This document shows, in pieces, positions 10,365-18,713 of a stretch of 49,513 nt of DNA (position 1 is its first letter; each line of letters starts with the position of its first letter). Location of the stretch: assembly GCA_934772445.1 (NCBI GenBank), contig CAKVMJ010000006.1, positions 1-49,513 of the forward strand, read 5' to 3'. A program made the position numbers and the translations under genes. The notes under the pieces are model-generated. The model was given only the letters and a program-made list of their open reading frames with translations, did not search any database and had not been told where the DNA came from. Source of the stretch: an uncultured Clostridia bacterium (lineage in GTDB: Bacteria; Bacillota; Clostridia; Christensenellales; UBA1242).

Positions 10365-11069
10365 TTATTCTGTTGCACTTTTAACTATAACTAAGATTGT
10401 TCTCTTAAATGTAGCCATTCCTGTTTTTGTAGCACTAAGTTCTACAATAGCAGTTCCAGCCTTTACACCAGTTATAGTTAATTTTCCAGTAGAATAACTT
10501 GCAGTAGCATTTGCCTCTGTTTCACTCTTTGCCGTAATTGTTGCATCAGATGGGTCAGTAGTTAATGCTATTTCCTTTGTTCCTGTTCCTACTACAGTTA
10601 CTACGTCAGGAATATCATTAGTAAATACTACTGTATCTTCTATTAAATCATAGCAATTATCTACATATTCATCACTAGTTGTTGGTGTGATTGTAATTTC
10701 ACCTTGTTCTAGAGAACCAACATCAGTGTTATTCCATTTGTAATTGATTGTTCCACTATATTTAACACCAGTAAAATCAGGTAGTAATCTTATGAAGTCA
10801 TGTGCTTCACCTTTTACACCATCTAATACTCTTATGTTATCTCTATGAGTGTAGAATGGAATAGATTTTTGTGGATTGTCTGTTCTACCCTCAACGTAAG
10901 TGTGTTGCCTATTACCTATAGCAGTTTTTTGTAAGTTTTCTGGTGCAGAACCATTTTCTCCTGTACTTTCTACTGGTAATAAGATAGAATATTTTCCGTT
11001 TGCCTTTTTCATTAATAAGGCACTTCCACGATGTTCTGATAATGCTCTGTCTTCTATGCTATTAATCAT
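10365..11069 (-). CDS. Major tail tube protein with C-terminal Ig-like (Big_2) domain
   Basis: This 234-aa protein lies immediately upstream of the tail chaperones. Residues 1-150 are the tube domain (HRGSALLMKKANGKYSI ... VKGEAHDFIRLLPDF). Residues about 150-232 form a bacterial Ig-like domain (TTDPSDATITAKSETEANAT ... GVKAGTAIVELSA), a common decoration exposed on tail surfaces and thought to bind carbohydrates weakly. The ATG has AAGGAGATGAA upstream. An empty stretch of about 130 bases separates it from the chaperone. Confidence 0.85.
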   Translation of the reverse strand: MINSIEDRALSEHRGSALLMKKANGKYSILLPVESTGENGSAPENLQKTAIGNRQHTYVEGRTDNPQKSIPFYTHRDNIRVLDGVKGEAHDFIRLLPDFTGVKYSGTINYKWNNTDVGSLEQGEITITPTTSDEYVDNCYDLIEDTVVFTNDIPDVVTVVGTGTKEIALTTDPSDATITAKSETEANATASYSTGKLTITGVKAGTAIVELSATKTGMATFKRTILVIVKSATE

Positions 11070-11073
11070 TATT

Positions 11074-11502
11074 TCATCTCCTTATTATATTTGCCCTTGC
11101 ATTTCCTATATATCCTTGAAACTGCATTGTTTGTCGCAATATGTTTGTATCAAGGCTTGGGGTAGGCTCATTAAGGGTCATTTTCATATTCATTTTCCCC
11201 CCAAAATATTGTTTTGTTAATTTAATTAATTCATTTATAATTACTTGAGATGCAATTTTTTTATTTCCTATTGTTTTATCTTTAGCATAATGATTTATTG
11301 TGAAATAAATAGCATTATAATATTCAATTTTATCAATTGTGCAATTATCTGTATCAGTTTCCTTTGGTGGTGGGCAAGTTGTCGTTGGAAAATAGGCAGA
11401 GGTGTTTGAATTGTATTTAACAACTTTAGCACCGTATTTTGAATTACTTTCTACATATTGCTTAAAATCAGCAATAATTTCTTCATATTTATCGGTCAAC
11501 AT
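11074..11502 (-). CDS. Putative tail terminator protein
   Basis: This 142-aa protein sits between the HK97-gp10-like gene and the major tail protein, the standard place of the tail terminator that stops tube growth and joins the head. No motif is decisive. It has a Cys/Pro-rich loop (TTTCPPPKETDTDNC) at residues 39-55. The assignment is mainly positional. Confidence 0.6.
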   Translation of the reverse strand: MLTDKYEEIIADFKQYVESNSKYGAKVVKYNSNTSAYFPTTTCPPPKETDTDNCTIDKIEYYNAIYFTINHYAKDKTIGNKKIASQVIINELIKLTKQYFGGKMNMKMTLNEPTPSLDTNILRQTMQFQGYIGNARANIIRR

Positions 11503-11503
11503 A

Positions 11504-12028
11504 TCACACCTCTTTGTTATTTTTTAAATAATCATTTATCCATTTATTCATATTCTTTTCTATTTCAATTTTAGCGAACCTATAAACTTCAAACCCCTCG
11601 TATCCTCTTGTGAAGTGAATTTTGTTATTTTTAAAATATAACCAACCTTTATCGTAATTATTTATATTGTATCGCCATGCTCCATCTTTTGCTCTTTCTG
11701 CACCAACAAGTCCTGTTCCATATTCAAATGCCAACGCTATGCTAAATTTACCACCAAACTCTTTTGAATTGCTTTCTACATAAGTATCGTTATATATTAC
11801 AAATCCATTTTCTAATTTCTCTAGTTTGTTGTTGGCTAAGTATCTATCTACTGTTTCGCCAGTAAATGTTACTTTTCTTTTAGCAACTTCATTTACAGTT
11901 TCTAAGCATTTTTCTTGAAACCATTTTTGCATATTCACGTTTTTCTGTAATTGAATTAAACTATCTATTTTTTTTATTGTGTTTTCGAGTTCTTTCAACC
12001 CTTTTACATCAACTTTTACATTAATCAT
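11504..12028 (-). CDS. HK97 gp10-like tail completion protein
   Basis: This 174-aa protein opens MINVKVDVKGLKELENTIKK and has an RKVTFTGETVDRYL / FAFEYGTG-type arrangement (here ALAFEYGTGLVG) typical of the HK97-gp10 family. These proteins sit at the head-tail joint or tail top. Its ATG overlaps the end of the preceding 50-aa gene. Confidence 0.75.
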   Translation of the reverse strand: MINVKVDVKGLKELENTIKKIDSLIQLQKNVNMQKWFQEKCLETVNEVAKRKVTFTGETVDRYLANNKLEKLENGFVIYNDTYVESNSKEFGGKFSIALAFEYGTGLVGAERAKDGAWRYNINNYDKGWLYFKNNKIHFTRGYEGFEVYRFAKIEIEKNMNKWINDYLKNNKEV

Positions 12029-12173
12029 TATATTTATCGACAGTCATAGTTTTTTTAACTTCTTTGACTTTATATAGTTCCCATTCTTGAGTTCCAATGT
12101 AATCACTAGCCAAAGACTTTTTAACTTCTTTAATTGCTCCAGTTTTTATGTTTATAACTTTAACTTTATCCAT
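12021..12173 (-). CDS. Small head-tail region protein (50 aa)
   Basis: The protein begins MDKVKVINIKTGAIKEVKKS and continues ASDYIGTQEWELYKVKEV, the pattern of small phage proteins of this position with a V.V.N..TG.. start and an A..YI..G.WE motif. It overlaps the next gene by 8 bases and follows the preceding stop by four. Its role is probably structural or assembly at the connector. The function is unproven. Confidence 0.75.
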   Translation of the reverse strand: MDKVKVINIKTGAIKEVKKSLASDYIGTQEWELYKVKEVKKTMTVDKYND

Positions 12174-12177
12174 TTTA

Positions 12178-12591
12178 TCACTCCTTATTTTTAATTATTT
12201 CTTCTAAAATTACCATTATTTTTGTATTTTGTGGCCTACAGGCTTTAACAAGATAATTAGCATTATCTCCATCTACAGTTTCGCCATCGGGTGTAGTACC
12301 ATATAAATATGCCAAATCAAACGGTGATATTCTATCAGCATCAGATATATCGACTAATAACTGAACTACATTGCTTTGTGTCTCACCATATACACTCATA
12401 TAAGATTGTAATGTTTTCCAAGTCAATGGTTGATAATTCATATTCCCAAAAAAGAATGGCTTTTCATATTCAACTATTTCATTGTTATATTCGTCCAATT
12501 TAGCAGGTCTTTTTTTTCTTGCTATATATATGTCTTTTCTAGCATTACTTGTAGTATCTGTTGATATTTGAAAGAAATCATTATTTATCAT
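12178..12591 (-). CDS. Putative head closure / head-tail joining protein
   Basis: This 137-aa protein starts at ATG 12591, with AGGAAGTG 8-9 bases upstream; an in-frame GTG at 12600 lies within the ribosome site and is less likely. It overlaps the connector gene by 11 bases. The sequence has YNNEIVEYEKPFFFGNMNYQPL, a beta-barrel-like stretch. The position between connector and tail completion genes suggests head closure. I do not recognise the family. Confidence 0.6.
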   Translation of the reverse strand: MINNDFFQISTDTTSNARKDIYIARKKRPAKLDEYNNEIVEYEKPFFFGNMNYQPLTWKTLQSYMSVYGETQSNVVQLLVDISDADRISPFDLAYLYGTTPDGETVDGDNANYLVKACRPQNTKIMVILEEIIKNKE

Positions 12592-12946
12592 TTGTTTCAC
12601 TTCCTACATATCCTACTCTGCTTTCAATTTCATTTGTTAATGAATAGGATAAGTTAGAACTATCTCTAGTCCAACTTAAACCGTTTTCTGAATAAGATTT
12701 TATATTTGCAGAACCTATTAATTTATATAATTCTTCGCAACACCTTAATTGCCAGTTAAAATATTTTTTAGGTAATTCATAAGCAGAAAAATCTTCATAA
12801 GGGTATCTTAAGGATAGTGCTATGTATTTTGCATCTTCTAGTAATTTAGTTAATGCTTTTTCATATGTTCTGTTATCCCCAAAAATATTTTCTTTATAAG
12901 ATATTCTATCTTTTAATAATTCTAGTTGTTTCTTTTCACTATCCAT
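12581..12946 (-). CDS. Head-tail connector (gp6-like adaptor)
   Basis: This 121-aa helical protein follows the major capsid gene. It has the pattern of phage DNA-packaging adaptors: helices with ALTKLLEDAKYIALSLRYPY, then YFNWQLRCCEELYKLIGS and ENGLSWTRDSSNLSYSL near the end. It would form the ring beneath the portal. Confidence 0.75.
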   Translation of the reverse strand: MDSEKKQLELLKDRISYKENIFGDNRTYEKALTKLLEDAKYIALSLRYPYEDFSAYELPKKYFNWQLRCCEELYKLIGSANIKSYSENGLSWTRDSSNLSYSLTNEIESRVGYVGSETNDK

Positions 12947-12967
12947 AAGTTTCTCTCCTTTTAAATA

Positions 12968-14329
12968 CTAGTTGCAAATTAATCTTGCAATAGCAATGTT
13001 TTTAGGGTTCATTACAATCTTCCAGTTAGCAGTATTTTCTAAATCACTATCTGCTGGTGATATAGGTAAATTTGCCATTGAGAATGTAAATCCGTTAGGG
13101 TGAATTGCCTCTCTATATCTTGTATATAAATATTCAGTTCCACCTTTTTCAGCAGGCTTATAATCAACATCACTTGGTTTTTCAACTGGTGCTGGTGCTC
13201 TTAATAATGTTCCTCTACCTAAAATATAAGTAGTGTACTTATTGCCATATACTGGTTGTGTAGTTGTCTTTAATGTAGCACCTACAGTTCCTGTTGTTGA
13301 TACACTTGGAACTACTGCTTTCTTGGTTACACTGTTCTTTAATGTAGCAGTTATAGTATCTGTTGCTACTGTGAATGTATAGTCAACTTCTGGACCAGTT
13401 TTTGCAGAAAGTAAAGCCTTTAATGAATTTGCTTGGTCATTTTTAGAACTTCCTATATTAATTTGGTTTCCTGTTGCTCCACTTGCTACGAATGAATATG
13501 TTTCATTAAATACTTTAATTGTATCTCCAGCAACACCAGCAGTATCAATTTTAATTGTATAAACACCTGCTGTTTGTACACTTACTTCTACTGGTACTTC
13601 ATCGCAAATTAATACTATTAAATTACCGTTTCTTCCTACTTTTACATCAAGTTCTTGTCCTCTTGCATCGTTATATTTAAAATACTCTAATACATTGAAT
13701 TTTGATAAATCATTTGCTACTTTAGAGTGCATTATAGCAAAATCAAACTTGTCAGCATTATCTCCTAATGCTTGAACACAAACATCTCTTAAAGTTGTTA
13801 ATCCTATTTTGTTTGCTTCGGCAGGTGTTCCACTTGTTGCAGAAATATCCATCTTATGGTTATTCCAATCAGCAAATTCTCCGTCTGCTTCAATACCAAG
13901 AATAGCATTTAATATACCAATAACTCTTGATTGTACTTTTTTACCTTTCCATTTGTTAATTCTTGCTAAAATATTACCCATTGGGTCAGCACCTGTAAAA
14001 TCATTAACAAATATTTGTGCTTTCCATCCTTTAGCACGACCATATACTACGCCACTTTGTGCTCCGTCTTCATTGTCATCTGCTGGAATATCAGTTTTTC
14101 CATCATAATTTACTTCATCGCCCTCTATGTCTTTATAGAATGGAATTGTGAAGTAATTGCTTCCACCTGCTATCATACTTGCGATTTCAGGGCTTTCAAC
14201 CATAACACCACTATTTAATAACACTAATGATGTAGGGTCTAATTCACTTGCCCAACGGTTATTAAATAATTCTTCGTCATAATGAAATCTTAATGAATAT
14301 TGTGTGCTATTGTCTATGTATTTACTCAT
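12968..14329 (-). CDS. Major capsid protein (HK97 fold) with inserted beta domain
   Basis: This 453-aa protein follows the scaffold gene. The N-terminal part has ASMIAGGSNYFTIPFYKDI and EVNYDGKTDI, motifs of P22-coat-like/HK97-fold capsid proteins encoded with a separate scaffold. Residues about 248-355 are a low-complexity Thr/Ala/Gly/Val domain with KVFNETYSFVASGATGNQI and NDQANSLKALL. This module recurs inserted in unrelated phage structural proteins and likely protrudes from the capsid. The capsid sequence resumes at YTTYILGRGTLLRA. No protease gene is present nearby. Confidence 0.9.
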   Translation of the reverse strand: MSKYIDNSTQYSLRFHYDEELFNNRWASELDPTSLVLLNSGVMVESPEIASMIAGGSNYFTIPFYKDIEGDEVNYDGKTDIPADDNEDGAQSGVVYGRAKGWKAQIFVNDFTGADPMGNILARINKWKGKKVQSRVIGILNAILGIEADGEFADWNNHKMDISATSGTPAEANKIGLTTLRDVCVQALGDNADKFDFAIMHSKVANDLSKFNVLEYFKYNDARGQELDVKVGRNGNLIVLICDEVPVEVSVQTAGVYTIKIDTAGVAGDTIKVFNETYSFVASGATGNQINIGSSKNDQANSLKALLSAKTGPEVDYTFTVATDTITATLKNSVTKKAVVPSVSTTGTVGATLKTTTQPVYGNKYTTYILGRGTLLRAPAPVEKPSDVDYKPAEKGGTEYLYTRYREAIHPNGFTFSMANLPISPADSDLENTANWKIVMNPKNIAIARLICN

Positions 14330-14346
14330 TATTTCTCTCTCCTTTT

Positions 14347-14934
14347 TTATTTTTTATTATACCAACTATGGTATGTGTCTAAGTTTGCATCTTTAAATGC
14401 TTTTTGTTCTGTGTATGACAACTTTTCAAATTTTTCTTTCGTCATTGACTTATTGCCATCATCTGCTTCGTTCATATCAGGTTTTAAGTCTTTTTGAGTT
14501 AATTCTTGGGTCGTTTTCTTTATAGTTTCTTCCCTTAAATTATCCAATCTTGCTTTTAATTTGTTTGCCTTATCTAAAGAAACATTTTCGTCTTCGCCAA
14601 CCAAACTATCAACGATTTCATCATCAAGATTTAACCCTGCAAGAACAGTCATAACTTTAGCCTTATTTTTAGTAATTCTACTTTCTTTAAGATTTTTTTC
14701 TATTTCTTTCCTTGCTTCTTCCAATTTTTCTTGTTCGGTCATCTTTGATTTGTTTATTTCGTCTAATTGACTTTTGATTTGGTCATAATCACTATATTGT
14801 TGCAATTGCTTATCCTTTGTAGCAATTTGGTCTTTTAATGCTTGTTCGTTAGCATGTAAAGTATTCAATAAATTAGTGATTTGGTCTTCGGTGGCATTTT
14901 CACCTAATATTTTCTTAGCATCTTCTCTTGACAT
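14347..14934 (-). CDS. Capsid scaffold protein (GP20-like)
   Basis: This 195-aa protein is highly charged and almost wholly helical. A long coiled coil (residues about 25-105; KSKMTEQEKLEEARKEIEKN) is followed by a segment (AKVMTVLAGLNLDDEIVDSLVG) typical of phage minor structural GP20/scaffold proteins. It lies directly upstream of the major capsid gene and would template procapsid assembly. Confidence 0.88.
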   Translation of the reverse strand: MSREDAKKILGENATEDQITNLLNTLHANEQALKDQIATKDKQLQQYSDYDQIKSQLDEINKSKMTEQEKLEEARKEIEKNLKESRITKNKAKVMTVLAGLNLDDEIVDSLVGEDENVSLDKANKLKARLDNLREETIKKTTQELTQKDLKPDMNEADDGNKSMTKEKFEKLSYTEQKAFKDANLDTYHSWYNKK

Positions 14935-15032
14935 ACTATCATCTCCTTATCGCAAGTTTTTAACGGAAAACTAACAAACCATAGAGAATATGTATATGCT
15001 ACATTTGTTATGCACAAATGATAAAGCCTTAA

Positions 15033-15109
15033 TGGTACAGGAAGTAGGACTTGAACCCACAACCGCACGGATATAAGCCGTGAACTCTAACCAATTGAGT
15101 TATTCCTGT
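15033..15109 (-). tRNA. tRNA-Ile (anticodon TAT)
   Basis: It has a full cloverleaf: acceptor ACAGGAA/TTCCTGT, D-stem ACTC/GAGT, anticodon stem CACGG/CCGTG with loop CTTATAT, and T-arm GTGGG-TTCAAGT-CCTAC. The discriminator is A and CCA is encoded. TAT reads AUA directly, whereas most bacteria use a CAT tRNA with lysidine. It is fourth in the array in transcription order. Confidence 0.95.
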
Positions 15110-15115
15110 ATTATA

Positions 15116-15189
15116 TGGTTGCACCTCTACGGTTCGAACGTAGGATAAAAGGTTCAAAGCCTCTTGCCTTACCACTTGGCTAAGGTGCA
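15116..15189 (-). tRNA. tRNA-Gln (anticodon TTG)
   Basis: The acceptor is TGCACCT/AGGTGCA, the D-stem GCC/GGC with loop AAGTGGTAA, the anticodon loop CTTTGAA and the T-arm CTACG-TTCGAAC-CGTAG. The discriminator is A and CCA is encoded. It reads CAA, abundant in this AT-rich genome. Confidence 0.95.
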
Positions 15190-15192
15190 ATA

Positions 15193-15266
15193 TGGCATAG
15201 GTTAATGGATTTGAACCACTATCTAAGGTTTTGGAGACCTCTATTCTACCATTGAACTAAACCTAT
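15193..15266 (-). tRNA. tRNA-Trp (anticodon CCA)
   Basis: The acceptor is ATAGGTT/AACCTAT with discriminator G (as expected for bacterial tRNA-Trp) and encoded CCA. The anticodon stem GAGGT/ACCTT carries loop CTCCAAA, and the T-loop is TTCAAAT. Confidence 0.95.
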
Positions 15267-15267
15267 A

Positions 15268-15342
15268 TGGTGCTGAATGAAAGACTTGAACTTCCAACCT
15301 TTTCCTTACAGGGGAATTGCACTACCTTTGTGCTAATTCAGC
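15268..15342 (-). tRNA. tRNA-Thr (anticodon TGT) with C33
   Basis: The acceptor is GCTGAAT/ATTCAGC, the D-arm GCAC-AAAGGTA-GTGC and the T-arm GGAAG-TTCAAGT-CTTTC, with discriminator A and encoded CCA. The anticodon loop reads CCTGTAA, so position 33 is C instead of the nearly universal U, and the outermost stem pair is A.A. It is first of four tRNAs lying 2-7 bases apart. Confidence 0.88.
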
Positions 15343-15354
15343 GTTATAAGGGAA

Positions 15355-16893
15355 TTATTTCCCTTGATTTTGTTTTTCTGTTGTATCTTGTATTTTATTA
15401 TTTTGTTCTTGCACGTTTTGAATACTTTTAGCGTCTTGTAATTGTTTTTGTATTTGTGCTTTTTCTTCAAGTTGTTTCTCATATATTTCTTGAAGTTTTG
15501 TAACAGAGACTGGGTCTGAAAATAATCCAACAACTTGGTTTCTAACCTCTGGTGGTATCTTAGCATTAGCCAAAGTTTGAAGTGCCTGTGATTTTACCAA
15601 CAAATTATCGCTCAAATCACGACTAAATTTGCTTTCTATATCACTTACTTTCAAAGTTTTGATACCGCTTTGTGCTGTATTTTTGCAAATCTTTAATATT
15701 ACTTTTAAAGAATTTCTATCGCATTTTTTAAATGCTTTTTCTTCTCCCTCTACTCGCACACTAGCACTTGTAAACCCTTGCCCAGTAAGAGTAGCCTTGC
15801 CGGTTTCAGCATTACTTATTTCGCCATTATTACTTGCTTGTGGAACGCTCAATATACTATGAACTGCATTTAATTTTCTCAAATAGAAAATCTGCGTATC
15901 TAATGATTTCAACCTAGATTGCAATACTTCTACTTTTGCTTGCTTTTGCTCTGTTGATTTTATAGATACAGCACCATATTCTTTTATAGCGTCCATTGCT
16001 TCTTTGTCAACTTGTGCATTTGTAAATACCATGATTGAATTTACAAATTGTTCTATATCATCTAAGTCAAGATTTTCGACATAATTTATATCATCGAATA
16101 TGTCTTTTACCAACTCTAAAAAGCCCATTCTTTCTCTATTCATGTAATATTCGGTAATTATGTGCAAATTTAAGATTATTGGTTCTTGCTTATCATCTAT
16201 AAATTGCCATTCACCATTTTTATTGTTTACCACAAATTTGTTTTTTCTAGTATATATGGTGTATTCATCATAATATCTTTCTTCGTATTTAGGGTTTCCT
16301 GTTTGAATATCCAATTGTGTATCTATGTATTTTTTGCTTGTTTTTATATATGATAGTAATTGTTCATGTGATATTGAACTAGAATAAACAACTTCCGTAT
16401 TTTCAGCATCACAGTTTATTAATTCAAATGGTGCTTCGTCATCTTCGTTCATAGGGCTACCATATGTATATCTAAAACCACGACCACAAGTAAAAATATC
16501 TTCATATATTTCTTGGTCCAACCAATCTTTATCTTCATATACGTTATAATTATTTAATTTTGTTATTTCATCATTGTTTACGTCATTAATTGGAGCATAT
16601 TGTATAGGTTTACCTAACAAAAATGTTTTTTTCCAATCACAAAAAGCAAACGCCCAGTTTTCAACACTTTTATTGTTAATGTCTGTTCTTGTTTTCTTTT
16701 TCTTATTTTTGATGTCTTGGTCTCCATATAAATAATTTCTTAAGTATATAGTTTCATTGTAATTATTGGTGTGAATTGTTTCACTATTTACTAAAATATC
16801 TAATATGATTTCTTTTTGTCTTTTTATATCGCTTTGAAGTATTTCTTCTTCTGTATAGTTTGCATAGATAGTCGTTCTTCCCATCGTTTTCAT
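15355..16893 (-). CDS. Portal protein (SPP1/gp6-like)
   Basis: This 512-aa protein follows the large terminase. It contains the portal hallmarks NWAFAFCDWKKTFLLGKPIQ near residue 60, a DEYTIYTRKN beta part, the long helical stem (DDIEQFVNSIMVFTNAQVD) and FLRKLNAVHSILSVPQASN followed by SNAETGKATLTGQGF. The C-terminus is a Gln/Lys-rich coiled coil. It forms the dodecameric vertex that receives terminase and connector. Confidence 0.93.
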   Translation of the reverse strand: MKTMGRTTIYANYTEEEILQSDIKRQKEIILDILVNSETIHTNNYNETIYLRNYLYGDQDIKNKKKKTRTDINNKSVENWAFAFCDWKKTFLLGKPIQYAPINDVNNDEITKLNNYNVYEDKDWLDQEIYEDIFTCGRGFRYTYGSPMNEDDEAPFELINCDAENTEVVYSSSISHEQLLSYIKTSKKYIDTQLDIQTGNPKYEERYYDEYTIYTRKNKFVVNNKNGEWQFIDDKQEPIILNLHIITEYYMNRERMGFLELVKDIFDDINYVENLDLDDIEQFVNSIMVFTNAQVDKEAMDAIKEYGAVSIKSTEQKQAKVEVLQSRLKSLDTQIFYLRKLNAVHSILSVPQASNNGEISNAETGKATLTGQGFTSASVRVEGEEKAFKKCDRNSLKVILKICKNTAQSGIKTLKVSDIESKFSRDLSDNLLVKSQALQTLANAKIPPEVRNQVVGLFSDPVSVTKLQEIYEKQLEEKAQIQKQLQDAKSIQNVQEQNNKIQDTTEKQNQGK

Positions 16894-16958
16894 ATTTCAC
16901 ACCCTTTATATTTTTTTACGATTATATTTATACCATATTACAAATTATAAGACAAATT

Positions 16959-18713
16959 TTACATGAATTGACGTATGCCCATTAATGGTTGTGCTTTTTG
17001 AGATACAGTGTTCTCCATAACTATCTCTAGACAGAACCCTGCAATACTATCAGCACCATCATCATTACGGTTTCTACCTTGTGTTGTGTATGTTGTGGTA
17101 TTTTCCATTAATCTTCCCAAATCTGTATTGATACCATATAATCCTTTCGCAGGATATATAATGTTTTTAGTCATATTCCCTTGTGCCAATAATATTCTTT
17201 GGTCTTTGGGCATCTTATTCCATTTCTCTTCTATTATGCACCAAGTTATTCCTCTGTTTTTTAGCATTTTTTCTATTTCATTAGATAATCCGTCTTGAAC
17301 ATTAGCCTCTATTACTAGTTCGATTATATGGTTTTGTTCTATTTTATCCACTATATCATCATATAATTCGGTTGTGGCTGTTTTAGTAAACAAAGCATCT
17401 ATTAATTCCCAACATTCGCCATTATATTGAAATATCGGCATAGAAAAGAAGTCTTTGCCACTTTTTCTATTAGCATCTATATAGGCTTTGCAATATCCAT
17501 ATTCGTTTTTAGGTTTGATGCTATAAGTCCTTAAATTACCATAATCAAATGGTAACCCCTCTGGTGGTATAGGATTTTGCATAAAATTACATTCCCATAA
17601 ATAAGTAGGCAATTTTCTCTTTTTGTCTTGTAGTTCAGTAGTTGTTGCTATTTCAGGGCAATTACTAGAGCCATTTTCATCTAATGCTGGTACTTTAATT
17701 ATTACTACTTTACCATCTTTGCTTACTTCTGTAAAATCAAAATTAGGGTGCTTAACAAATTCTTGCTTTGCTTTTTCTTGCTCTATAACTTGGGTCATCA
17801 AATCGAATGGAGACCATATAGTACCAGCCAGTACAAATTGCTTAGGATAACCTTTTGCAGTTCTTTCAGTCCATACGGTTTCATAATCAATAAACAATCT
17901 CCTATTCAAATTCATATCCAAACTTTCATCAGGGTTTTTATACATGTCATCGCAGAAAGTGGAATAATAACTACGGAAACCTACAACATTACTGTCTCTT
18001 GATTTTGCCAAATAACTACATGCCTTAGTATTGCCTTTAATTTTCCATTCACCGTCAGTTGCTTTTGTAAACAAACCTTTGGGGTCTTTCCTATAATCTA
18101 AGTCTTCAAACACATTACCATATTGTTCTGTCATAATTATATTCATAATGGTTCTCGACATTTGCTTTACCAAATCATCATTTGAACATATGGATAAGAA
18201 TGTTCCATCATGATTTGTTCCTATTCTAAATGCACAATATTGAGCATATGTATAAGTTTTAGCCCAGCCTGATGGCAAATTGACTATTAATGTTAGGTCT
18301 TTTTTGTTCCAACACATATAATTTAAATAATAGATGTACCCATCTAGTATTTTAATTCTTGGTTCAAATACCTTTATTGGCATATCCCACTCATAATAAA
18401 TCAACCAATGCAAGAAAGACATTTTGGCACAAAGTCTATAACTTTCTTTTAACATTTCCAAATATTTTGACTTCCTATCCATGCTATCGTCTATTGCAAT
18501 TAATAAATTTAACAATGGGATGTATCTTTTAATTATGTTTTCACCACACTGATAAAAGTTATCTTTTGTATATACATGGTATATATCATAAGCATCTTTC
18601 ATTAAAGTTGAAACATCTTCAAATGGTATTTTTTTACCATATTTGTATCTAAAATTATTTTCCAATGTAGTTAATATGTCATTCAAAGTATATAGGTATT
18701 TATTGTTTTTCAT
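16959..18713 (-). CDS. terL: Terminase large subunit
   Basis: This 584-aa packaging motor starts at ATG 18713 (an in-frame TTG just upstream is unlikely); AGGTGATT is the ribosome site, and it overlaps the small subunit by 14 bases. It has a deviant Walker A loop NLPSGWAKT at about 145-153, a coupling and Walker B region YSTFCDDMYKNPDES, an ATPase-nuclease linker GTIWSPFDLM, and RNase H-like nuclease features (AYIDANRKSGKDFF; C-terminal DDGADSIAGF). No intein or intron is seen. Confidence 0.93.
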   Translation of the reverse strand: MKNNKYLYTLNDILTTLENNFRYKYGKKIPFEDVSTLMKDAYDIYHVYTKDNFYQCGENIIKRYIPLLNLLIAIDDSMDRKSKYLEMLKESYRLCAKMSFLHWLIYYEWDMPIKVFEPRIKILDGYIYYLNYMCWNKKDLTLIVNLPSGWAKTYTYAQYCAFRIGTNHDGTFLSICSNDDLVKQMSRTIMNIIMTEQYGNVFEDLDYRKDPKGLFTKATDGEWKIKGNTKACSYLAKSRDSNVVGFRSYYSTFCDDMYKNPDESLDMNLNRRLFIDYETVWTERTAKGYPKQFVLAGTIWSPFDLMTQVIEQEKAKQEFVKHPNFDFTEVSKDGKVVIIKVPALDENGSSNCPEIATTTELQDKKRKLPTYLWECNFMQNPIPPEGLPFDYGNLRTYSIKPKNEYGYCKAYIDANRKSGKDFFSMPIFQYNGECWELIDALFTKTATTELYDDIVDKIEQNHIIELVIEANVQDGLSNEIEKMLKNRGITWCIIEEKWNKMPKDQRILLAQGNMTKNIIYPAKGLYGINTDLGRLMENTTTYTTQGRNRNDDGADSIAGFCLEIVMENTVSQKAQPLMGIRQFM

